From positions 19,411,375-19,475,374 of the forward strand of contig CAIIXF020000005.1 of NCBI GenBank assembly GCA_903813345.2: DNA of 64,000 nt. Reading direction: 5' to 3'. The stretch is from Owenia fusiformis. Lineage: Eukaryota; Annelida; Polychaeta; Sabellida; Oweniidae. The notes beneath the pieces are model-generated. The model was not told the origin of the DNA, ran no database searches, and worked only from the letters and a program-made list of their open reading frames with translations. Below are positions 1 to 14,600 of this stretch, one piece after another; positions within the stretch are counted from its first letter, which is position 1; the number at the start of each line of letters is the position of its first letter. The translations under genes were made by a program, and so were the position numbers.

Positions 1-2680
1 ATCTCAGGCTGGAACAGGTTATAGCTGGCCATAGATGTGGCTAGTCGGGTGAGAGACTGGCGCCCACTGCCCCCCATACCGACCAGCAGTGCGTTGCCCC
101 CTGGGGAGCGCAACACCCGACAGATACGTGACAGATGCTCCAAAACATATCTACAAAAAGTTAAAAATTGCACATTTTTTACAAACTAGAACTGTCTGTA
201 ATTCACACATATCATGATGTAATGTGTGAATGTAAAATATACAGTATTATAGGTATTACAAAATAAACATTTGTACATTGCATCATTTTAAATTTATTCA
301 ACTTATGGCAAAATCAGTTGTACTCTTCAGTCTGAATTTGAACCTGTGGTCTGGTATTTTGCAATAACATGTGTTCCGGACAAGTATACTTGTTAGCAGA
401 CACCATGGAAAGGTAAAGTTTGTGAACATACACATTGTGCAGACTGATAAAAGTCAACATGTAGAGCCCTAACCTGAATATGACTAGATCCATTCTATTC
501 TTGTGTGTCTGATTGTACTCATCAAGGCATTGCTCAGTGACTGTATAGAAGTCATCTAGAGAGCCAACCTCCTCATAAACTCTCTCCTCTATTTCAAGAT
601 CTGGGTTCATGTAATCTCCAAACATCAGACTCCTCATATCTTCCTCAACAATCTAAAAAAAGATAATACGAAATTATGTATGCTTCAATATTCAACATCA
701 GTTTTATTTCAGATGAATCTAAATTATTTTATGCACTTTAGAGACCTTTAATGTGTATGTTTTTCAAAAATATTTCAAATTAAGCTGGTATACAAAAAAA
801 ACACAAGGCAAGATCTTTATAACTGTAAAACATCATTCACATTCCAATTCAATTCATTGTAGCTGTGGATCTACGATGAGGGGTCATAGCCTGGTTTTGA
901 TATTTAAAAAAGATATCATGCATTCAGACACACACAATTTTAGTTTGGTGCTCTATCTTTGTAATTTAGTCCCAACACTTCCATGTTTTGTACTAATAGA
1001 ATTTCCATTTGAATCACCACTGAGTTTTTGTCTTCTGTCAGCCACATATTTCAATATGATTTTCCATGAATCATGACGAATTTTGAATATTTGCAGAGAC
1101 TTACCCTTGCACCTTCTTTAGCAGCCAAGTGTTCAAATACTGCTGTGAAGTCATCCTTAAAGTGTTCTTTGGTGCAGGTCTGTATGAGCTTAAATAACCA
1201 TTGTCTATCTTTGTCATCTGTGAGACGATCATAGAACACTCGCATCACTTCATGAGCCCATAGTCTGAAATGAGTAATCGTACAATTTGACATATTATAA
1301 GTTAACAATTGCAAGCTTTTCTCTCATATGAAATACTTTGATGGGTCAAGATGATAATTGGTTGGATTGGAACTGAAATTCGAATGTACATGAAATATTT
1401 TTATGAGACATTGTTTGGCAATTAAATAAATATTTATCACATAAAAACTTATTAAAAAATAATCAAGAAACTAGGTTAACATGACGGTTGCAATTACAAA
1501 AGTGTAATGACTCGTTACAGATGTCAAATAGCAATCTTAAGATGGTATTTTTGATTTTATCAATAAATTAAATAAAAGTCTTTCAAGAAGCAGTAACTCA
1601 ATTCTCACCTTATGAAACTACGCTTAGATTCCACTTGTTCTTTCTTAATAAGACAGACACCATAAACCACACGTGAGAAATCTCTCAAATTGAAGACATA
1701 GTGGGACTTGGCAGGTGTGGGGAGTAGATTAATCATAGCCTCCTTATACACGTCCATAGTAGCTTGAATGACCATGTTACCAAGGGTGAAGAAATCTGGC
1801 GAAAAGTCATTTCCCTGTAAGCAAAAAAGAAATATATTTATACATAACTTTATTGTTAGATGTCAATATGCAACTGAAAAATAAGTAACAAATCGAAAAA
1901 GAAATTATTTGCAGTGTGGGTCAGGTGAATATCAGGTGTGGGTCAGATAAGAGTTGGGTGCAGGTAAGGTGTGGGTCAGGCAAGGTGTGGGTCAGGTCAT
2001 TCAAGTTTGGACAAGCTTCTTCAAGTAACATTTGTTCAAATTCACTCACCCTAAGATAGGTACTCATCAAAGTTGAGAAAATCCTGACCATGGTGTCATC
2101 ATTGAAGTTGTTAATGCCAACAATGTTGAAATGACGAGCAAATCTAGATGTGATGTCATTTCTACCTCCCCCTGGTGGACCCATGGCGGCCAGAAACTGA
2201 AGATCTTGTAGGGTAATTCTCGTAGTATCTTTCAAATCATACCTGGAATGCCAAATTATTTTTATATTTTTATTTCTTTACATTATATCACATATTTTTT
2301 CAAAGAAACACAATACAAACATTGGAATTTAATATTGTTATACATTATAAACATGAGTATATAAACATTGATATATTATGTTTTAATTTTACTAATTTTG
2401 ATTATGAAGGTGATAGTGTTTATTAAATCACTAAGCAGAAATACTCTTATTGATATGTACCTGAAAAAACCTGATTATATAGCTATGACTGTCATCAATC
2501 TAATATATATTACCAGTTTCCGTGATCAAAATATTGTCTGAGTAGCTCAATGGGTGGCTGTGCTCCGTAGATTTCCTTTTGAGGCATGTTCAGATCGTCA
2601 ACAAAGATAATGGCCTTCTTGCCAACTTGAGGCCCATAGACTCCCTTACGTCTTTTGTCCAGCCTTGACATAAGGATATT
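1..2680 (-). other. DNAH12: DNAH12-like exons encoding rest of AAA3 and the AAA4 P-loop
   Basis: Exons in transcription order are 2680-2514, 2242-2050, 1814-1609, 1264-1105, 652-474 and 150-1. They carry [20 protein letters not shown] (Walker B of AAA3), [28 protein letters not shown] and finally [17 protein letters not shown], the AAA4 P-loop in which Lys is Arg, as is usual in axonemal heavy chains. The exon at 1-150 runs off the left edge of the window without a donor site, so the gene continues there. Confidence 0.92.
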
Positions 2681-5600
2681 CTATAAAGACAGGTCACATT
2701 GTTCATTTCAAAATAGTTAAATATTGAATTCAAGTCAGATGATTCGGTGGTGTTGGTTAAAAATTTGTAATCAATAATTGGAAGTCTGAGTAAAATGAAA
2801 AATCAGTTTAATTAACTTGAAAGTTTAACACTTGAGCAGTTAGTTTTGATATGATTCGGGTGCTTTTTCATATTGTAAAATAATATGACATTAAAATTAC
2901 TTAGATCAGTAGGTCAAAATCTGATTGCACACCCTGCATAGTTCAAAGTGTATACCTGTGTCTGATTTGCGCTGGTCTGGGCTGAGAAATTCACAAAAGC
3001 TGGAGTGTATCTCTCCTTAGGCAGAACCATCATCTTCTCCTGGACATAGACTGATTTACCAGTTCCCGTAGGTCCAACAAATAATAGAGCCCTGAAATAT
3101 GATTAAGATACATGTAATTCTTTTAAACCAATTCAAGTCTGTTTAATTCATGATATTATCAACAATCTTAGAGTGTGTAGATGATTAAAATTTAAAATCC
3201 ATTTTCATAAATAAATGTATATTTTTAGTTACCATTTTTTTATTAAAAAATTGTTTGCACTTCCATTTTTCCATATTTGCTTTTGTAAATCAGTTCTATC
3301 CCTACCTGTTATGCTCAATGCAGACCTCCATGAGGTATGTATATCTAGCAGTGTCCATTGTGGGTACCAGGATGTCTCGGATCTTCTTGTCTTGAGGAAC
3401 TCTCAGGTTCTTAATTGTGTCATTCCAGTGTATCCATGCACCGCGTGCCTTCATCTATAATTGATTAGAACACATTTTTGAGTAGATGTTGTAATTTTGA
3501 AATAAACCCCCCAACAGCAATAGAATTTCCATCAAAAATGCAGTTTTATAAAAGTGAATGATAAAATGTACTTATTAACCAACTGAATTTTTAGAAATAG
3601 TAATTTAAAAGTTATGATTAACTTATGGAAAAGTGTTCAAATAAAATAATTATTTCATTTGTATTCACAGACACATACCTCATAATTATAATCATAGACT
3701 AGTCCGTCATTCGGGAAAGGTACATCAATTTTCCCAATGCTTTTAGGGACGGGTGTTTCCTCAGACTTTCCTGTGAGTATTTCACGGAAAAATGTATCAA
3801 ACTTTTTACGACCATCAGGATCAATGGTGCCCCCTAGTGACCACATCAGTCCAAACAAGAAGGAAGACTGAAAAATAACAATATAGTATTTTTCTTAATT
3901 TTCTCGAATGCCAAGCTCCACTAGTTGATCATTAAATGTACAAATGAAAAAAGTTTTACAATTGACCTTTATCAGACAATCATGAGGTAAAGTGACACGG
4001 CCACCAGAATTTACAATATACATCAATTCATTCAATTCAAGTTTCTTCCAAACGCAAAGCCACCAACGATCATCTATCAGAAAATAGTGCTGAGTATTCA
4101 GAAATCATATTATATATGTTCTTAGATGTTCTCCGAGTACTCACAATGATCCAAGTCCTCAAGTGTTTGTTTTCAACAGCATCCTCTTTTGTTGTATGTT
4201 CATGCAGGATCATCTCAATCCAATACATCAGAGATCTCACCTGGTTAGCCTGTCCACAGTTCATGTACTCCTGCAATAGTAGACATATCCTCATTAGAAT
4301 TGCTATATATAGAGAGATGTCAATAGTGAATCAGAATTTCATGTAAATCTGTTTGTTGCATCTATTAGAAAGGAGGAGGGTCTATCAGTAAACCATTAGT
4401 TCCTTCTATTTTTATAGGCAAAGGGGTCTAGTCTATAAATGTATAACATATTCGCAATTTGCTTTCCCAGAAAAATTTATTTGATGCATCTGTATGAGGG
4501 GAGCCTCAAATGGGATCCACTGACCATGATAAACTTTGATTTTTTTCAATTTGCCTTTACTACACAGTACGTGACCAACAGAAACAATGTGCCACTTACT
4601 TTGCAGTTCTTCCTAATGAAAGTCAGGCATGGGTCGACCAGCCATTCAAAGAGTGTATCCAGCAGTTCCCCATGTTCAGTCTGCATTACCTCTGGTAGGC
4701 CAAGGACCCAGGATTTCATTATAGGGCGCCAGCCTAGTGTAGTGGGCTCGAGGTAGATCATACCACATCTACTCACAGTGGCAGGCTGTAACAAATATAT
4801 CAGTGAAACATGTGTTTGTGAAAACTTTGAAATGGTTTTCCTTATTACTTAAATCAATTTCCACATTTTCTATGAAGATAAAGAATAATGCCAAATACCA
4901 AAAGGGATCAAATTTAAAAAAGCCTTACGGAAGCCTGTGAGAGATCCATGGCTTCAAATATCAAGCTCATAACTGGCGACATCTGTATGATCTCTCCACT
5001 CATCAGACACAGCTTCTTGTTATCATCCAGTACAGTGTTCATGGACTCGATCCATAGCGTGTCAATTGGCCCATCAAATACGACCCATTTACGGTCAGGT
5101 GTGTCTGTCGAGGCAAACTCCCTGAATGTGTTTGCTGTGATACCATCAGTCCACTACAAATAAAAACAGCATAATATACCAATATAGTATTCAATGACGA
5201 AATGACATGTCTCACTCTTTAATTTTTCAACAAATCTTTCTAAACTTGTAGAAAGCATTTTACTCATATCCATTTTGATTTGAGAATTACATTGATGTAT
5301 TGGTTATGACAATTCATTAGAGAAATACAAGAGTTAAAGATGTTAGAAAAAAAATTTACCTCATGAGAGACTGGATCAAATTGACCGAACAGCTGTCCCA
5401 TGGTGATTGCCTTTGGGTTAATGGTCCTGTATAAGACCTTATCGTATTCCTCATGTCCCTGTTCATTTAGCAGTGTCATGGCCTCAGCTAATACATGAAG
5501 CACAGATGTCTTGCATGCAAATGGCTCACCAACCATCATGAAACTGAAGCACATAAAATAGGAAAAGTGAATAATTCAGTTTTTACAATAAGTTAGAAAG

Positions 5601-8600
5601 ATGGATATAAAATAGTGTAAAGTATATTATACAGTTCAAAATGTTTTCATCTAAAGTAATTCTAAATGACATATTTTTCTGGTCTTGAGTCCCTTCATTC
5701 GCATTTACTCAAACACACCTAAATGCAAACACCTCTCTAAGATGAACACCCATAAATACAAACACCTCTCTAAGATGAACACCCATAAATGCAAACATCT
5801 CTCTAAGATGAACACCCATACATACAAACACCTCTCTAAGATGAACACCCATAAATACAAACACCTCTCTAAGATGAACACCCATAAATGAAGATACCCA
5901 TTGTACAATGTTTATGAGTATGTAGTCTCTGTTCACTCACCCGTGTCTGACTATCATCATCTCGTATGTTTGGATCAGTTTCTCAATGAAAAAGTCCACT
6001 GTCTGAAGTTTACGTTTAGCACAAACTGTGTCTATAGCCTCCAGGAATAACTAGAAATGAAAACAATAATAAGTTATAGATAAATTAGTCAATAATTATT
6101 TGCATGAAAGGATTGTAGGTTCAAAAGTGAGATTCATTGTACCTCCATGTTCTTTTATTGTCGTGATTTAACCTTATTTTCAAGCTGTAGTAAAGATAAA
6201 CTAATTGCTTGTTTATATTGAAAACAACTTGCATCAAGAAAAAACTTCTGAAAATGATTTTGCAGATTTTTGTCCCTCTATTGCAAACCTAGTCCTGATA
6301 TGATTTAAAAACATCAATCTCTGAAGATGCAATTTGTCCTTACCTTGTAGTCGGCCTCTGGTAGAGTAATACCAGGGAAAAGATCAGAGATGATTCCACG
6401 GAACAGTGGGATATCATGGGAGAGAAACTTTGGTAAGTTGACATCAGTGATGGACCTCAATAGCTGAAAATATGCAGAAAATAATTATACGAACATCAAA
6501 CGGCAACTATAACAGCAAAATTGGCTCATCTAGGGGCACTTCTCAGAAAATATTGTATAATATAAAATAATCAATGATGCTTTCATTTAAAGAAGTGAAA
6601 TAAAACTATTGAAAAGGTAGAGAACTAGTACAAGGGATGACCCTGCTATAGGTTATTCCATATAAGTTGTTGCCCTTTAGTGCTAGAATTTGCTAGTATT
6701 GTTCATAAAATCTGTTTGATATTGGATTTATTCAAGTTAAAGTTGTCCATTTTAATAGCGAATACATAGACCAATATTGATCAAAAATTAACAATACATC
6801 AAAGTACATACCAAGATCTGTTCATTCTCCTCTGGGAATTTCAGCTTAAGGTTACCAGCTGCAGTGAGTACAGCCTTAACAGCTCGCATTCCATAATCAT
6901 AATGAAACTGTGATGAAAGCTGTTCAGAACACAACCTATATGTTGTGACGATCTTCACAGAAAGAGGACGAGCATTGATAAACCCGAAGGAGTAAAGTGA
7001 GATTTCAGCGATCATAGCGTAATCTGGCACCATCATAGCGACTGTTCTGAACAATACTTTCAAGTTGTCGGGGAGTTCAGAACGTCCTGCATACCCAGGA
7101 TTCATTGTGATACAGACGTAACAGTTCGGGTTGAGAGCGAGCTCAGTGCCCTCAAATATGAATGTATCTACATTTCCTTGTACAGCTCGCACAATACACA
7201 GAATCTGAAATATATCATATCACATATATACGAAATCATCACTTTTTTCATTGTTGTTGTTTTGGTCCTTTAATAATATATGCAACACAATTGCTATGGA
7301 AGTAACTAGCCTGATTGAACAAATTCATTAATGAAACAAAAAAGATGTGAAATAATAATGACAAAACAAGTACTGTATTATTATAATATGTATAACCTAA
7401 TGCAGAACCACAGACAACATCTTTAAATATATATTTCACTTTATTTCATTTTCATTAAAAATCAATCTTAAGTATTCAAATGGCCTGTAACCAGGGGGTG
7501 AATCAACATGTCATACATGATAAAATGAAGATACAGTACCTGTTGAGCAACCACAGACAACACCTCAAGTTCTATACGATTGAACTCATCAAAACAAGCC
7601 CATGCTCCTGATGACGCCAATCCCTTGAAGAATTTGCCCATAGCAATGTAATCCAAACCATCAGAACAGTTGAACACAACACACTGTACAGCAAGGGCCT
7701 TGGCTAAATCTTTAGTTGTTTCTGTTTTTCCTGTACCTGCGGGACCTTCAGGTGCTCCATTCAAGTGAAGATGGAAGGCACCAACCAATGTACGGTAACA
7801 TCTGTCAGTCAATGGGGTGATCACAAGTCGCCCTGAGTTGCCAAGATATTCGTAGGCGTATTTAACAGTTGCGTTTGTAATGCGAACTCTCACATTGTCA
7901 TTTTCCCAGTAGTATCTGAGCTGTGACAGCCATTGGAAGTCATTCTCTGAGGCCACACCTGCAAAACCCATCAGATTGTAAGTCTTGCCAAAAGGAAATT
8001 TAATGATAAAGTTTTGAGTCTTAAACTATAAGAATTGAAAGTTTCTGCAAATATTATAAGAAATTTCACTCATTAAAAGTCCCTGTTATGTAATACAAGA
8101 TAAAAGAAATACTACATTCTTCATTCATAGTGTTATTGAATAATTACAGAATGCTGAAAACAATATCGAGAATGTTGAATCAATCCCCTGTACCTTTATC
8201 CGCCATATCTAAGACTACATCTCTGGCGTGTACATCAATTACCACCAATGCTCCTAATGTTATCCTGGTCTGTTTTGAAAGCTTGCCTCTGACTAGCTTT
8301 ACAATTGCAGATAGCTGTGTGTTCAGTTTATCGTAGTATTCCCTTAGCCCTGCAGGTCCTCCCTTCACTGCTTCTTGCACCTCTATTGTCCAGAATATTG
8401 AGGAAACGCAAATGACAACCTGACCTGGCCAATCCTGGACCCAGTCCTCTCTTGCCTCGATGGCATACGCCTACAATACAATTACAATGTGATTACAGAG
8501 GTGATTATAAAAGTTTCTGGCAAAATTGATGAAAAGAACGGCAAACGGCATGAAATATGGTATTGAACATGAAAAGTGGAAATAGTTTAATGAATACATC

Positions 8601-11600
8601 AAAACAACAGGTGGTTTGGCTAAAACAACAACAGAAAAACCGCCTGTTGACTGTTCCTAATATAATAGAAAAACCTACAAAAGTCTACTAATTGCAACTA
8701 TGAATGTTAATTTCATCTTTCATTTTAAAATTTCAAAAATATAAGAGAACCCCACTTTGAAGAGCCACATATCATTTAATACACATGTTTCATTAATACA
8801 TTGCTGTATCAAAATATTGGCATGGTTCAGAGCTAATGTGTTTGTCTTATAAGCATTCTTAAGTAATCTGGTAATGGAATGTGATAATAATACTCTTGTT
8901 CAATTTATTGAAACTGAAGAGAACTGAAAAAGGTAGTAATCATTTTGAAATTCCCAAATGCAAAATATTGACTGTGAATTTTTTTTCGTACAATAAAGCT
9001 TGTGAAGTGGGTTTCATAATTTGTCGTACAGAGCATCACTTATGATATGCTGTATATGAGAATATCATGTGGTAAAGAAAACATGATATGTGATACCAAT
9101 TGCAGCATTTCTGATAATATACACCTAGCATCATAGACTAGAATTATATGATGATAAAAGCCTCTAGAAAGTGAAAGTACTTATATTTTAACGAGCAGGC
9201 AAGAGACCTATATCAAAATACTCCCTTATATATAACAAAAGATTTGTGAGATTTAACATGGTGAACGAGGTGTCAAAAGGCACTAATTAGACAGTTAATT
9301 AAAATAATATTCTCCATCCCTTAACTAGTTCAAACGATACAATCAGTGTTGATCACCACATAAATAGTTGTGGTCAACTTGTCATTGTACCAGGTTGGAG
9401 CTCTGCCAGCCAATCTAGTGTTACGATAATTGTACTTTTTCTGGTTTGATTGACTTTATTGAACTAGTACGGTCTAGAACCAATAATCACCACTCACAAT
9501 CATCTCCCTATCAGAATAGACTTGTTAGTCAATGGTTCAGACAGTGGGGTCTATCACACAGAAAACAGTATGCAGTTTCTGTACTAAATCCAGATGGACA
9601 AACGTTATAAAAAGTTTAAAAGAAACAGTTGAACACAATACAAAGAACCTTGAAAATACAATTGAGGCATAACATCCAAACAGGATCTCTACAGATAATT
9701 GATAAATCATATGATATATTTTCAACAATGGGGAAGGTACAACGCCACAAAAGTTAAAATGGCACAATACATTTCTGACATACCAGTATAGTGTACAACA
9801 ACCAGTATAATATAATTCTCGATAGTACCAACAATATCCATCATTGGAATTGGTATCACCTAATGTCAATGAAATGCAAAGATCATCGAGACAATTTTTT
9901 CAAAATTCAAAATGATACAACATCAGTATCTATTTGGCATACATCATTCTCTCACAAGTGAATTATCTTCTGCTCATGCTAAAGATGAACATGTTCTTAG
10001 TTGTCAGATGTGAGAGAGATACTTTGTATTGGCTAATGGTCATGCCTTCTGTAGTAACATCATATTGGATCATAAAAGGTGTGAGACGAATTTCTACCAG
10101 GAGCACCATTTACATTGTCATTATTTGTGCTGGTTCATTTAATCTGCTTTTCAGTTTAGTAATAAATTGTGTGGAACATTGAAACTTGTAAAAACGACCT
10201 GGTATACCCCAATGTTCAAAATGGCTGATGACAGCCTGTGGTGATAATACTGAAAATTGAAAATATGTTTCCATATAATATTGTATGTATCAATGTCAAT
10301 TTTATAGTGTTATTTAGTAAACTGGTCATTGTGTTTGCAAAGGTTTTGAATATATTAAAGTATGCTTTTTGGTATGATTTCTTTACTTTTATGAATATGT
10401 GAATAATATAACTGAAGGAATATGACAGAATGTAGTACGGAATAAAATTGAATTAGAATATATTGTTTTCTTGGTGAAATGCTAATTTGAGGAGTAAACC
10501 TAAATATTGTCTCTATTAGTAATGCAAAAGAATTGGTAATTGACTATTTATTCAACTATACATATTATGCCAACCACAAGAGAAATCTCTAAAAGCTTCC
10601 CAAAATCGATCACTTTTTATACTCTGTAGCCAGATTGTATTTACTAAAATAAAATTTCTAAAAAAAATTAATGTTTAATTTTTTTCTGCAAAAAAACATT
10701 TTTACCCCAAAACACATTATGACACCTATTTCTTCTTGTTAAATCTCAGTATCAATTAAGAAACCATTTACCTTTCAATTAGTTAACATGACTTGTCTGT
10801 TCGTCAAAAAGAGGTCATTATATTTTCAATGCACTGATTCTAGTCTACATTCATTTCACTATATGCCAACCACAAGAGAAATCTCTTAAACCTCCCCCAA
10901 ATCACCAAAATCGATCAAAACTGATTTATGTTCATGTTTCCATAGTCAACCAGACTATATTTACTGAAATAAAATTTCTAATTTTTTTTTTAATTTAAAA
11001 AAAAAATTCTCCGAAAAACACATTTTTAACCCAAAACACATTTTGACACCTATTTTTCCTTGTTAAATCTCACTATCAATTGAGAAATCATTTACCATTC
11101 AATTAGTTAACATAACTTGCCTGCTACTCAAAAAGAGGTCATTATATTTCCAATGCACTGATTATAGTCTACTTTAATTTCACTATGACAACCACAAGAT
11201 AAATCTTTAAAACCTCCCCAAAATCACCAAATTCGATCAAAACTGATTTATTTTCACTTTTCCATAGTCAACCAGACTGTATTTACTAAAATAAAACTTC
11301 TAAAAAAAAAATTCAGCAAAAAACACATTTTTTACCCAAAAACACATTTTGACACCTATTTCGTTTTGTTAAATCTCAGTATCAATTAAGGAACCCTTTT
11401 CCTTTCAATTAGTGAACATGACTTGCCTGCTCGTCAAAATATAAGATGTCATTATATTTCCAACCCCCTGATTCTAGTCTATCATAAGTAATAGCAAAAG
11501 CATAATTTGTGATACGTACATCATCTCGTTTTATGTATCCATTAATAATATGAAGATAGCATCATGTGTGACATCAGAAGCGTTATATTTGACATAAAGA

Positions 11601-14600
11601 AGCGTAATATAATATGTGACACTGGAAGCATAATATGTGACACCAGAAGCATAATGTGTGATACTGAAACATGCTTGTTCACCTTCCTTAATTTTCTCTT
11701 TCTTCTATTCAAATCCTAGAGATTTAAGTCATGAGTAAGTTAACATATTGCTACTATAATATCAATGATACTTATCCCTGTCATGTAAATATTAAGTATA
11801 ATATTGTTTCTACTTGAACATAACTTGATCGATTGACAGGTTGTTATAGCTTGATAAGATCTCCAAGTGATTTCCCATATGTAACTTCAAAAGCATCCAA
11901 TTATCACATTCTAGAACAACATGTTATGTACAATATATTGTATTTCTAGAAACAATCTCAGTTTAGATAATTGTGCATACCTCTCTTGACGCTGCTGTGA
12001 CATCACGAACTGACATCAACATGACATCCTGTACCTGGAGCAGCCATTTTTCTACAGAACCACGAGCTTCAGTTGTTGAAATAATCTCACTCATCTTCAC
12101 ATTTTCCCCCTCACTGCTGCACATGGCTAGAATGTCCAAGTTCTTGTTGAACTCAAGTTTGCCGATTCCCTCAAAACATTTCTTCAAGTGAGGCTGTACA
12201 CGTGTTGGGTCTTTGGTCTCAGAGAGGATCTCAAGCATCTCATCATTGGACAAGAAGAAAAACCTGAAATAAATGCAAATAAAGAGGTTATTGACTGGGA
12301 GGAAGGATTGAATATTGGTTTCAGATAATGACTGCTACATTGGCAAAGGTAAATATGATTTTTGGGTAGTCTATTTTAAAATATCACTTATATTCCCTGG
12401 TGTTATTTGCTGGGAATTATTGGCGCCATCATGGGCTTTCAACTAGTCTAATAAGAAAGCCCATGGTGCCATTGAATAAAATAATTCACTGGTGAAATGT
12501 TAGCATAAGAAGGATGGTTGTTAAAATGTTGACAGGAAAATAACGATTTCAAATTGCATACTGGAAAGGAAGACATAATATAATGGTCAACCTGAAGCAA
12601 AATAAGGTGCTAACAACAGAAATTCTGCTCTTAATGAAAGAGGATACTGTTTTCTTACCTTGGGAAGAACAGTCTTTTCTTTTCCAAGTAAGCATTGAGC
12701 CCTTTGTTGATTTTATCAAGTAACCCATTGCTGTCTAATAGTTTCTCAAGCAGCCCAGTCATAGAGGTAGCTACCAATACCTGTATGATAGAACATATAT
12801 GTGCAGAACCATACACAAACAACAGTGAAGTCACATATACTGATTTCACCTCTAGTATCAATTCTATGACTCGTGTGAATATACTGCATGTGTACTGTAG
12901 TTATACAAACCATACAAAAAGTACATTTCTGTATGCATTACCCCGGCCATATCTTCATTTTATCAATTTATTTCAAAATACTGGTATTCTACAGGTACAT
13001 GTTAATTTGAGTAAATGTAGAACCACATTTTTGAGATGGATAACACCAAACTCCTATGGCAAGCTAGCCTTCAACATACCATTTGTTTCAATTTTACAGT
13101 AAAATGACTAAATTAAAAGACATCATTGAGAAATCCAGAGAGCTTGAATGCACACATTGCCTAATATTGATTGATAAACTCAAGGGCAGTGAACTATTTT
13201 CAACAAAACTCCACCACTGTCGTGTGAGTTGGATAGTACCCTATTGATATCATACCTTAGGATCTTTGACAGTGTGCTTCATGACATCCCTCCAGTTCCT
13301 GTCAACAGTCTGAAAGAGGCGGCCCTCCTCTGGCATTTGTTGCATGATATCCTCTGAGGAGAATATAGGTTCAAGGTAAAGCCACTGGGACTGTACCTTT
13401 AACCACTCATCTAAAGTGTCTTGGATTCTTAGAAGCCTCTCTTCCCAAACCTAAGACACAAAAACAGAACATTAGATTAGTTCTCGCAAATAATCTTGTT
13501 TCGTCTTTCATGTACCCAAAGATTTCTTCATGTTTACTATTAAAACCTAGCCATACTATTGGTTTGACTATGGTATCATCAGGGTCTCACTTTCTAATGC
13601 ATATTTGGTTCCACTAGTAAGCTCTGATGATAAGGTAGGATTTTGATGTTACCAAAGTCTTGTTACCAAATTATGTACTGTTGAAATATTCTGATATATG
13701 AACATAATCTGTAAAATTAAGCCACATTGTTAGACTTAAATGATATCTGAAAGTAAAATATATTTTTGATTTTAACTTCAAAAATAACAGAATCCCTCAA
13801 AGGGTTGCGTATAGAATTGAGATCAAAATCAATCTAGCATATGCCCTAAGCAATTAATAATACTGTAAAATATGATACCTTTATTTCTTTCTCGAATGGT
13901 TTGATAAAAGGTGACCCTCTGATAGTCTGTGTTTTGACAATTTGGTCATCCAATATCTGCTGAATTTCATCCACAGATGCCAGGATGTGAATACCTGTGT
14001 CACGATATTGCAACGTCACAAATGATATTGGCTCCCATTCCTCTGTCATTTTGTTCATGGCTTTTTCGAGAGAGTGTTCCTGATAAAGTAAAGTCACAAT
14101 TTTTAAATCAATTTCAGAATTCAAAAAAGCTACTCAAAATCATTGCCCTGAAATTCTATTTTTTCCAAATAAAAGCTAAAATGTAAGTGCCAAGTTTCCA
14201 ATATTAGGTGCTCATCTTAACAATGAAATTCATGGATTCAAAAAGTCCAATGAAGTCCTCAACTGATTAAACAGATAATGTTACTATAAAATGTATTTAT
14301 TCACATATGCATTTTTAAAAATTCAGAATTTCACAAATATGTAGCTTCATGAATAATTGACTATTTAACAATCTGTCCATTGACATCAATTGTAAAAGCC
14401 AATATATTTAACAGTACTTACTTTAGTAGCTGCTGCACTGATAGACTCAAACTGTTCCATGAAAGGATCCAAATTCAACTTGAGTACTTTACGTAAAGTG
14501 GATCCTGAGTCTGGTGTCATGTCAAATCCAGCTACTTCAGACATCTTTGTCCAATGACGTGTGCGGATACCACGATTACAGAGAACACCAATTGTGGGAA

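Noticed and set aside
2050-2242. Extension of the dynein frame left of 2050 into [14 protein letters not shown]
   Set aside because: It reads through a clear GTGAGT donor into a short tandem repeat in the intron.
5685-5936. Open frames on both strands encoding [11 protein letters not shown]-type repeats
   Set aside because: Artefact of the 33-bp intronic minisatellite.
9537-9869. 110-codon minus-strand frame in the largest dynein intron
   Set aside because: No splice sites in the right phase and no dynein or other domain; the two surrounding exons are contiguous in relatives.
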